NCBI GenBank assembly: GCA_947449015.1
Contig: CANFQA010000024.1
Location: 1 to 36,585, forward strand
Direction: 5' to 3'
DNA length: 36,585 nucleotides
DNA from: Microthrixaceae bacterium
GTDB lineage: Bacteria > Actinomycetota > Acidimicrobiia > Acidimicrobiales > Acidimicrobilacustridaceae
The first letter of the stretch is position 1. Each line of letters begins with the position of its first letter. Position numbers and translations under genes: made by a program. Shown here in pieces: positions 30,651 to 36,585 of the stretch. Below the pieces are notes generated by a model. The model did no database searches and was not told the origin of the DNA. It saw only the letters and a list, made by a program, of their open reading frames with translations.

Positions 30651-31886
30651 TCAGATCGGAAGGTTCCCGGTTGCTGCCCGAGTGGAACCGTGATCGCGGT
30701 AGGCCGAGATCGTCCGCTGGGCAATGCGCATCTGATGAATCTCATCGGCACCATCAGCGAAGCGAGCCCATCTGGCCTGCTGGTACATATGCGCAAGAGG
30801 CGTGTCGGTTGAATATCCGAGTGCTCCATGCACCTGAATCGAGCGATCGATGATCCGGTTGAGGGAATTGGCCACGAAATGCTTGGCCATCGAGACCTCT
30901 GCGGTGAAGTCCTCGCCCCGATCGATCTTGTAGGCGGCGTGAAGAACCATGAGCTTGCACTGGTAGAGCTCCATGGCGGAATCCGCAATCAGCCACTGAA
31001 CGCCCTGCTTCTCGGCGAGGATCGAACCGTGGGAGAACCGGGACAGGGATCGGTCGACCATCATGTCGAGCGCCACCTCTGCCTGGGCAATCCAACGCAT
31101 GCAATGGGCGAGTCGGGCCGGACCAAGTCGGTACTGACCTAGACGATGACCCTGTCCGCGACCGCCAAGCATGTTGGACTCGGGAATGCGGAGGTCCTCG
31201 ATGCGGATTTCTGAATGACCGGTCGAACCGTGCATCGTCTCGATCTGACGAACTTCGGTCCAACCTTCTGAGGGGATGTCGACGATGAACGCGGTGTTGG
31301 CGGCCTGCGGGAGATCGGGATCATCCTCTGTGCGAGCAACGAGAATGGCAAAGTTCGCGCGATGCGCATTGGAGATGAACCACTTATGCCCGTTGGCGAT
31401 CCATTCCTCACCATCCTGCTCAGCATGGGTACGGATGAGAGTGGGATCCGAACCGGCGACCTCAGGCTCGGTCATTGCAAAACATGACCATGCGCGTCCT
31501 TCGCACAGCGGCCGCAGATACTTCTCCTTCTGCTCGTCAGTGCCCCAATGCAAAAGGGTGTGCATATTGCCCTCATCGGGAGCCTGACAATTCAGAACCC
31601 ATGGCCCAAGGCGGGTGCGTCCTGATTCGGCCTGCACCATGGCCAACTCAACATGGCCCAATCCCATGCCGCCCCACTCGACGGGCATATGCGGCAACCA
31701 GAGTCCAAGTTCCTGTGCCTGTCGTCGCAGTTCGATGAGTTCGCCCACATAGGCACGACGATCGGTCTCGGCCACCTTGTCGGCTTCGAGGCGCGCTTCA
31801 GTGGGGGTCACCACCTCAGCAATGAAGGATCGGACCTTCGCTCGGATCTGTTCGAGTTCGGGTGACAGGCTGAAGTCGATCGACAT
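30651..31886 (-). CDS. Acyl-CoA dehydrogenase (ACAD10/11-like)
   Basis: FAD enzyme oxidising an acyl-CoA to the 2-enoyl-CoA, passing electrons to ETF. The protein has 411 residues from the ATG at 31886. Motifs are MPVEWGGMGLG, CFAMTEPEVAGSDPT (FAD/substrate loop), ANGHKWFISNA, and IQVHGALGYSTDTPLAHMYQ. The catalytic-base region reads ADGADEIHQM, with Asp where medium-chain enzymes have the Tyr-Glu-Gly Glu; this is the form found in the ACAD11-like group. The longer frame upstream is antisense to glpK and is not used. Divergent from glpK over 52 bp. Confidence 0.94.
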   Translation of the reverse strand: MSIDFSLSPELEQIRAKVRSFIAEVVTPTEARLEADKVAETDRRAYVGELIELRRQAQELGLWLPHMPVEWGGMGLGHVELAMVQAESGRTRLGPWVLNCQAPDEGNMHTLLHWGTDEQKEKYLRPLCEGRAWSCFAMTEPEVAGSDPTLIRTHAEQDGEEWIANGHKWFISNAHRANFAILVARTEDDPDLPQAANTAFIVDIPSEGWTEVRQIETMHGSTGHSEIRIEDLRIPESNMLGGRGQGHRLGQYRLGPARLAHCMRWIAQAEVALDMMVDRSLSRFSHGSILAEKQGVQWLIADSAMELYQCKLMVLHAAYKIDRGEDFTAEVSMAKHFVANSLNRIIDRSIQVHGALGYSTDTPLAHMYQQARWARFADGADEIHQMRIAQRTISAYRDHGSTRAATGNLPI

Positions 31887-31892
31887 GGGCTC

Positions 31893-31898
31893 AGTCTG
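31893..31898 (-). promoter_or_regulatory. Possible -10 box of the acyl-CoA dehydrogenase gene
   Basis: CAGACT on the - strand, 6 nt before the ATG. It matches the leaderless pattern except for the first T, so support is weaker than for the others. Confidence 0.3.
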
Positions 31899-31924
31899 CC
31901 CCACAGCGACCACCGCAGGGGCCG

Positions 31925-31930
31925 TAGTCT
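31925..31930 (+). promoter_or_regulatory. Putative -10 box of glpK
   Basis: TAGTCT followed by 8 nt and the ATG at 31939. It would give a leader of about one base. The two divergent -10 boxes here are only 26 bp apart, so both promoters must share DNA. Confidence 0.4.
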
Positions 31931-31938
31931 GCGATTCC

Positions 31939-33435
31939 ATGTCCGTCGTGATCGCCCTTGATGCCGGTACCACCGGCGTACGAGTCATCGCCTTTAGCCA
32001 TTCGGGTCTACCGGTGGCCAGTTCGTATCGCGAGTTCACGCAGTACTTCCCCGAGCCCGGATGGGTTGAGCACGACGCCAATGAAATCTGGGATGCATTC
32101 CTCATCGTCATGGAGGAAGTTGCTGAACAGCTGCGCGTCGCCGGCGAAACCATCGCCGCGATCGGTATTACCGATCAACGCGAGACCGTTGTGGTCTGGG
32201 ATCGTTCAACGAGTCGACCATTGCACCGAGCCATTGTGTGGCAGGACCGCCGCACCGCGGCACGCTGTGAGCAGCTTGAGAGCACTGGAGCCCTCGAGCT
32301 TGTGCGATCGCGCACAGGACTCGTTTTAGACCCGTACTTCTCTGGCACCAAACTGGAATGGCTCTTTACCGAAGCTGGAGTCCGCAGCGATCCCGAGGTT
32401 GCCGTCGGCACAATCGACTCCTGGTTGGTCTGGAAACTCACCGATGGCGCAGCGCACGTCACCGACCCGAGCAACGCCTCGCGCACGATGTTGTTCGACA
32501 TCATCGACGGAGCGTGGTCGGCTGCGTTATGCGACCTGCTGCATGTCCCGATGCATGTCCTGCCCGAAGTTCGCCCATCGAGCGGGCGTCTCGGGGTAAC
32601 CACCGACTCGTGCCCACTCGGAGCTGGTATTGCGATCAGCGGAATTGCTGGCGATCAACAGGCTGCCCTGTTCGGGCAGACCTGCTTCCAGGCCGGCATG
32701 GCGAAGAACACCTACGGCACCGGGTCGTTCGTGCTGATGAACGTGGGCACCTCGTGTCCCAGCCCCGCAGATGGGCTTCTCACCACCATTGCGTGGTCAT
32801 TGACCAATGACGCCGGCGAGATCGAGACCACCTATGCCTACGAGGGAGCGATCTTCGTGACCGGCGCCGCAGTGCAGTGGCTCCGCGACGAACTGCAGAT
32901 CATCGATGCGGCACCGACAATCTCTGAGCTCGCGCAAAGCGTTCCTGATAGCGACGGCGTTGTGATCGTGCCTGCCTTCACTGGTCTCGGAAGCCCGTGG
33001 TGGGACCCCTACGCGCGAGGCGCAGTACTCGGAATCACCCGCGGAACAACAAGGGCACATCTGGCCAGAGCCACCCTCGATGCGATGGCATTGCAAACCC
33101 GCGATGTCGCCGAGGCCATGTCTGCCTCGGCAGGACATGGCCTCGAAGAACTCCGCGCCGATGGCGGCGCCGCCACCGATCTGGTCCTGCAATTGCAGGC
33201 AGATCAGCTCGGCGTACGCGTCCTTCGCCCAGCAGTCAGCGAAACCACCGCACTCGGCGCCGCCTATCTCGCTGGACTCGCCGAGGGATTCTGGTCCTCA
33301 CTGGAGGAGATCTCAGAGAACTGGTGCATCGACGCCACGTTCACGCCACAGGGCGACCGTGCGTTACTCGATGCCGCACATACACAGTGGCGACGTGCGG
33401 TCGAACGCTCGCTCGACTGGGCACGACCGACCTAG
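31939..33435 (+). CDS. glpK: Glycerol kinase
   Basis: FGGY-family kinase converting glycerol and ATP to glycerol-3-phosphate. The protein has 498 residues from the ATG at 31939, the usual size. Motifs are ALDAGTTGVR (ATP phosphate site), ITDQRETVVVWDRST and IVWQDRRTA, which mark GlpK among FGGY kinases, YGTGSFVLMN, and GLGSPWWDPYARGAVLG. No glpF or glpD is adjacent, so glycerol import and oxidation must be encoded elsewhere. Confidence 0.95.
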   Translation: MSVVIALDAGTTGVRVIAFSHSGLPVASSYREFTQYFPEPGWVEHDANEIWDAFLIVMEEVAEQLRVAGETIAAIGITDQRETVVVWDRSTSRPLHRAIVWQDRRTAARCEQLESTGALELVRSRTGLVLDPYFSGTKLEWLFTEAGVRSDPEVAVGTIDSWLVWKLTDGAAHVTDPSNASRTMLFDIIDGAWSAALCDLLHVPMHVLPEVRPSSGRLGVTTDSCPLGAGIAISGIAGDQQAALFGQTCFQAGMAKNTYGTGSFVLMNVGTSCPSPADGLLTTIAWSLTNDAGEIETTYAYEGAIFVTGAAVQWLRDELQIIDAAPTISELAQSVPDSDGVVIVPAFTGLGSPWWDPYARGAVLGITRGTTRAHLARATLDAMALQTRDVAEAMSASAGHGLEELRADGGAATDLVLQLQADQLGVRVLRPAVSETTALGAAYLAGLAEGFWSSLEEISENWCIDATFTPQGDRALLDAAHTQWRRAVERSLDWARPT

Positions 33436-33457
33436 CTCGTCTGTCGTCGACGCTCCC

Positions 33458-34147
33458 TTACCAACCCGTCGAGGGATGGGCGCTTCGCGATTCGATGATC
33501 CTCATATCGCGAAACCTGGCATCAACGATCCGCGCCAGCGCCGCGGCTTGCCTCCGCTCGCGGGCCCGGAATGCCTCACCATGGCGTCCCATAACCAGTG
33601 CATACCCAGCAACCGGGAGTGGCGCCCACACCACATCGGACGGACCAGTGTCGCCATCAGCCACTCGTGCCGAGCTCTGAGAGCCGGCAACGAACGCCGC
33701 CAGCCAGGCCGCAGACGGAGCGTCGCCTGCTGAGGTCACAAGCTCATCGGTTCTGAGATCAACCACCGCTCCCCAAACGGCGCCGACGGCGCGCACGGCA
33801 TGGGTGCACAATTCAACAACGGCATCTGCCGCGCTGGGAGCGCCAACGAGCATCGCTGCAGTCTCAAGCGCGTCAAGACGAGGGTCTCGCAGGGTGAGCG
33901 TTGCCAGGCGAATGCTCTCGACGTCGACACCGTCGACCTGATGGATCTCTGCCACCAAGAGATCAACGAGTGCTGGGTCGTCGCCCGGGAGTTCGACCAC
34001 GAGTTCGTCAATGACGCGCCCGGCGCCGCGTTCAAGGATGTCGATACCAGCAACGTCGCCGCCGACAGCGCCGATCCGGCTGGCCAATGCACCAAGAGCT
34101 CCAGGGCGATCGGGCATCCACACACGAAGGATGTAGGTAGTCGTCAT
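33458..34147 (-). CDS. ACT-domain protein with GAF-like C-terminal part
   Basis: Protein of 229 residues. The N-terminal ACT domain (about 5-75) starts with TYILRVWMPDRPGALGALASRIGAVGGDVAGIDI, split here by its GxLG amino-acid-binding turn. The C-terminal part (about 95-215) resembles a degenerate GAF-type sensor module (VWGAVVDLRTDELVTSAG), although that is only a composition and pattern call. No catalytic domain is present, so a regulatory role in amino-acid metabolism is likely. It lies 75 bp after the alaC-like gene and has its own TAGCGT box 7 nt before the ATG. Confidence 0.8.
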   Translation of the reverse strand: MTTTYILRVWMPDRPGALGALASRIGAVGGDVAGIDILERGAGRVIDELVVELPGDDPALVDLLVAEIHQVDGVDVESIRLATLTLRDPRLDALETAAMLVGAPSAADAVVELCTHAVRAVGAVWGAVVDLRTDELVTSAGDAPSAAWLAAFVAGSQSSARVADGDTGPSDVVWAPLPVAGYALVMGRHGEAFRARERRQAAALARIVDARFRDMRIIESRSAHPSTGW

Positions 34148-34154
34148 GGAAACG

Positions 34155-34160
34155 ACGCTA
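34155..34160 (-). promoter_or_regulatory. Putative -10 box (leaderless start) of the ACT-domain gene
   Basis: TAGCGT on the - strand, 7 nt before the ATG at 34147. No ribosome-binding site is visible. Confidence 0.5.
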
Positions 34161-34222
34161 CGAGCGCCCCATGAACAGGGTGTTTCCAGCCGGCGACAGT
34201 GGGAAGAACCCGATGTGTCGCC

Positions 34223-35404
34223 TCAGCGAGGCTCGAGACGGGTCAGCGCCCGTCGGAGATTGCGGATGGCCTGCTGGGTGCGCTGCTCGTTCTCAATAAG
34301 AGCGAACCGCACGAACCGGTCTCCACCGGGGCCGAAGCCGACACCGGGCGACACCGCCACGTGGGCTTCCTTGACCAGCATGGATGCGAAGTCGATTGAA
34401 CCCATCTCGCTGTAGGCCTCGGGGATTGGCGCCCAGACGAACATGGTGCCCTTCGGTGGTTCGATATCCCACCCGATGCGCTGAAGCCCACCGCAGAGCG
34501 AATCGCGCCGTGTCTGGTAGATCTCGTTGACTTCCAGTGGGAAGTCCGCGGCCTCGTTGAGCGTGACGGTGGCGGCGATCTGAATGGGCTGGAACGTGCC
34601 GTAGTCCAGATAACTCTTGAGCTTCGCCAGCGCAGCAATGACATCAGCGCGACCAAGCATGAAGGCCACACGCCAACCGGCCATAGAGAACGACTTGGTC
34701 ATCGAGTACAACTCGACTGCGACCTCTTTGGCTCCTTCAGCCTGAAGGATGGAGGGCGGTCGGTACCCGTCAAACCCAAGGTCGGCGTACGCGTTGTCGT
34801 GCACGATGACGACATCACGCTCACGAGCGAAGTCGACGACCTTTTGCATGAACTCCAGATCGACACAGGTCGTGGTGGGGTTATGCGGGAAGGACATCAC
34901 GATGACGCGGGGCTTGGGCCAGGAGTACTCCCAGGCTTCACGCAGGTTGTCGAAAAAGTCGGTGCCGGTACCAAGCGGCACCTCGCGGATATCGGCACCA
35001 GCGAACAGGGGCCCGTAGATGTGGATCGGATAGGACGGAGAGGGCACGAGCGCCGCATCGCCGGGCTGAAGCAGGGTCCACATGAGATGCGAGAACCCCT
35101 CCTTCGCTCCAATGGTGTTGATGACCTCGGTGTCGGGATCAAGGTCCACGTCGAAGCGATGCTTGTAGTACCCGGCGATGGCCTCCCGCAGCTTCGGGAT
35201 ACCTCGGCTCGCGGAGTAGCGATGATTGCGAGTGTTATGTGCCGCCTCGGAGAGCTTCTCCACCGCGATGTCCGGAGATGGGAGATCAGGGTTGCCGAAC
35301 CCGAGGTCAATGACATCCTCACCAGCTCGACGAGCCTCGACCTTCAGGCCATCGATGATGGTGAAGACGTACGGGGGCAACGAGGTGATCCGGCGAAACT
35401 CCAT
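34223..35404 (-). CDS. alaC: PLP-dependent aminotransferase, AlaC-like (glutamate-pyruvate transaminase)
   Basis: Fold-type I class I/II aminotransferase. The protein has 393 residues from the ATG at 35404. It closely follows the E. coli AlaC pattern over its length: [49 protein letters not shown]-like [16 protein letters not shown], and [16 protein letters not shown]. The PLP-lysine motif is [12 protein letters not shown]. Likely reaction is alanine synthesis from pyruvate and glutamate. The symbol rests on recalled similarity, and related enzymes accept other amino acids. TACCGT sits 6 nt before the ATG, supporting this start. Confidence 0.9.
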   Translation of the reverse strand: MEFRRITSLPPYVFTIIDGLKVEARRAGEDVIDLGFGNPDLPSPDIAVEKLSEAAHNTRNHRYSASRGIPKLREAIAGYYKHRFDVDLDPDTEVINTIGAKEGFSHLMWTLLQPGDAALVPSPSYPIHIYGPLFAGADIREVPLGTGTDFFDNLREAWEYSWPKPRVIVMSFPHNPTTTCVDLEFMQKVVDFARERDVVIVHDNAYADLGFDGYRPPSILQAEGAKEVAVELYSMTKSFSMAGWRVAFMLGRADVIAALAKLKSYLDYGTFQPIQIAATVTLNEAADFPLEVNEIYQTRRDSLCGGLQRIGWDIEPPKGTMFVWAPIPEAYSEMGSIDFASMLVKEAHVAVSPGVGFGPGGDRFVRFALIENEQRTQQAIRNLRRALTRLEPR

Positions 35405-35410
35405 CGGACC

Positions 35411-35416
35411 ACGGTA
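35411..35416 (-). promoter_or_regulatory. Putative -10 box (leaderless start) of the alaC-like gene
   Basis: TACCGT on the - strand, 6 nt before the ATG at 35404, inside the 37-bp gap after the ROK kinase gene. Confidence 0.45.
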
Positions 35417-35441
35417 CCGGCTGGCCAACTGGCCTCCGACA

Positions 35442-36413
35442 TCATTCCCGTCGCAATGGCTCGATCGCCAGCAATGCCGCTCCGATAGCGCCGGCATCGG
35501 GCCCGAGTTGCGCCAACATCACCGGAGTCGAACGATGCGATCCAGCCCCGAGCACCTCAGCCGGAAGCAGTTGGCGCACCCGATCGAAGTAATGGCGAGC
35601 ATGTGCGGTGAGGCCACCGCCGACGATGACAACATCAGGATCAAGGATGTTCATCAGATTCCCGATTCCGACAGCCACCCAACCGGCAAAGCGGTCGAAA
35701 ATCTCGAGTGCCTCAGCATCTCCAGCATCGGCGGCGGCGGTGACATGGGCCCCGACGATGGCATCCGCGTCGCCTCCCGCCAGTTCGAGAATCAGTCCAG
35801 CCTGACCCTGAAGCGCCGCCTCACGGGCCAACCATGCAAGTCCAGCTCCTGACGCGTAGCGCTCCCAACACCCGCTGCGACCGCAGGGACACTGCACACC
35901 GTCAGCGGCGACGACCATATGGCCGGGCTCTCCGGCGAAGCCGTTTGCTCCCACCCGGAGCTCACCTCCGACCATCACCGCGCCACCGATGCCGGTACCC
36001 AGTGCCACGAACACCGCATCGGAGGCACCCACTCCCGAACCGACCCGCGACTCGGCCCATAACGCGCAGTTGGCATCGTTTTCGATCATCACCGTCGATC
36101 CAACATGTTCCTCGAGACGGGACCGGACCGGCTGATCGATGGCACACAGCAGATTGGGTGCACCCCGCAACACACCGCTGCGGTCAACCACGCCGGGCAG
36201 ACCAAGACCGATCGGCCCGGACTGATGTCCAGTAGCGCTGACCTCGGCACGAAGTTGATCGATGGTCGAAGCGAGGACGTCCACCAGTGTCTCAACATCG
36301 CCCGGCGTTGCTGCTCGTCGCAGGGCAACCGGTTGATCAGGAAATGCAGGATCGATCGCGACCCCGAGCACCTTGGTACCGCCGACATCAATCCCGAGGA
36401 GAAGTTCGGTCAC
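35442..36413 (-). CDS. ROK-family sugar kinase (glucokinase-like), second copy
   Basis: Second ROK kinase of the window, 323 residues, GTG start. Motifs are [17 protein letters not shown] at the N-terminus, [12 protein letters not shown] with the catalytic Asp, [20 protein letters not shown], and the zinc motif [15 protein letters not shown]. The last reads CxCGxxGCxE, the classical ROK form. [14 protein letters not shown] follows near the C-terminus. It resembles actinobacterial glucokinases more closely than the first ROK gene. A TAGGGT box lies 6 nt before the GTG. Confidence 0.93.
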   Translation of the reverse strand: MTELLLGIDVGGTKVLGVAIDPAFPDQPVALRRAATPGDVETLVDVLASTIDQLRAEVSATGHQSGPIGLGLPGVVDRSGVLRGAPNLLCAIDQPVRSRLEEHVGSTVMIENDANCALWAESRVGSGVGASDAVFVALGTGIGGAVMVGGELRVGANGFAGEPGHMVVAADGVQCPCGRSGCWERYASGAGLAWLAREAALQGQAGLILELAGGDADAIVGAHVTAAADAGDAEALEIFDRFAGWVAVGIGNLMNILDPDVVIVGGGLTAHARHYFDRVRQLLPAEVLGAGSHRSTPVMLAQLGPDAGAIGAALLAIEPLRRE

Positions 36414-36419
36414 ACCGAG

Positions 36420-36425
36420 ACCCTA
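36420..36425 (-). promoter_or_regulatory. Putative -10 box (leaderless start) of the second ROK kinase gene
   Basis: TAGGGT on the - strand followed by 6 nt and GTG at 36413. Confidence 0.5.
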
Positions 36426-36465
36426 GTGATCACCCAGTCGTCAGCAGAACGATCCGGTCGTGTGC

Positions 36466-36585
36466 TCAGTAGCGCAGCAGGGCGCCAACACCACCGAGCA
36501 CATCGAGATCAGCGTTGCCCACGCACACCTCAACCGCACAGCCAGTACGCAGGGCAATGTCGACCAGTTCGTGGATGACGTCATC
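36466..36585 (-). CDS. C-terminal fragment, possibly an eRF1/Vms1-like (baeRF) protein
   Basis: An open frame enters from the right edge and ends at TGA (36466-36468), giving the last 39 residues of a protein. The visible part includes DDVIHELVDIALRTG and ends GGVGALLRY. A closing GG-AALLRY-type motif after a V.ELV..A stretch resembles bacterial archaeo-eukaryotic release-factor-like proteins. The fragment is too short for certainty, and it could be another family. Confidence 0.5.
   Translation of the reverse strand, partial: DDVIHELVDIALRTGCAVEVCVGNADLDVLGGVGALLRY

Noticed and set aside
31887-32153. N-terminal extension of the acyl-CoA dehydrogenase
   Set aside because: It would run antisense into glpK. 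The family N-terminus starts at MSIDFSLSPELEQIR.
34148-34187. GGAAAC/GTTTCC inverted repeat between alaC-like and ACT genes as a terminator
   Set aside because: Only 6 bp with a 28-nt loop; likely chance, and it overlaps the putative ACT promoter.
1-36585. Mobile element, phage genes, rRNA or tRNA
   Set aside because: No transposase, integrase or phage protein, no long terminal inverted repeats, and no cloverleaf or rRNA-like stretch was seen by eye. A tRNAscan or Infernal run would be decisive.

Overview
This window is an ordinary-looking chromosomal segment of a moderately GC-rich actinobacterium. The evidence is a division and cell wall (dcw) cluster with sepF and a DivIVA-family gene but no ftsA, an mraZ-led cluster ending in ileS, a DUF3040 protein, and frequent GTG starts. 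The gene order (murG-murC-murB-ftsQ-ftsZ-pgeF-yggS-sepF-yggT-divIVA, then a convergent ileS) would fit the Acidimicrobiia or a related deep actinobacterial lineage. That placement is an inference and cannot be settled from the sequence alone. I see no mobile element, phage, CRISPR array, rRNA or tRNA.

Region 1 (1-1782, + strand) is the C-terminal two-thirds of a type-2 isoleucyl-tRNA synthetase. Region 2 (1779-19983, - strand) is the dcw cluster, read from right to left: mraZ, rsmH, ftsL, ftsI, murE, mraY, murD, ftsW, murG, murC, murB, ftsQ, ftsZ, pgeF, yggS, sepF, yggT, divIVA. The eleven genes from rsmH to ftsQ overlap end to end. Together they make the peptidoglycan precursor (MurB/C/D/E, MraY, MurG), polymerise and crosslink it at the septum (FtsW, FtsI), and build and position the Z ring (FtsZ, SepF, FtsQ, FtsL, DivIVA). 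murF is missing from its usual place between murE and mraY. The mraZ promoter carries two pairs of GTGGG boxes, a likely MraZ autoregulatory operator. The rsmH upstream region can fold into a nested hairpin.

Region 3 (20179-27009) is a mixed metabolic stretch: a VOC-fold protein, a RidA-superfamily protein without the RidA catalytic arginine, a lipoate/octanoate ligase-like protein, a short-chain dehydrogenase, a small unknown protein coupled to a ROK sugar kinase and a DUF3040 membrane protein, then a polyprenol-phosphate glycosyltransferase, a Nudix hydrolase and DNA polymerase IV in one - strand run. Region 4 (27078-30627, + strand) holds a small membrane protein, an inositol-monophosphatase-family enzyme flanked by tandem repeats, and an OmpR-type two-component pair. 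Region 5 (30651-36585) holds an acyl-CoA dehydrogenase divergent from glycerol kinase, then a - strand series: a fragment at the right edge, a second ROK kinase, an AlaC-like aminotransferase and an ACT-domain protein.

The most general signal outside the genes is a repeated start-site architecture. Eleven genes have a TAnnnT hexamer exactly 6-8 nt before an ATG/GTG, and a twelfth has a one-mismatch version. This is the signature of leaderless mRNAs and it fixes several start codons. No clearly new multi-gene system is apparent. The items most worth checking are the MraZ operator, the rsmH leader, the leaderless promoters, the missing murF and the 24-bp tandem repeat.
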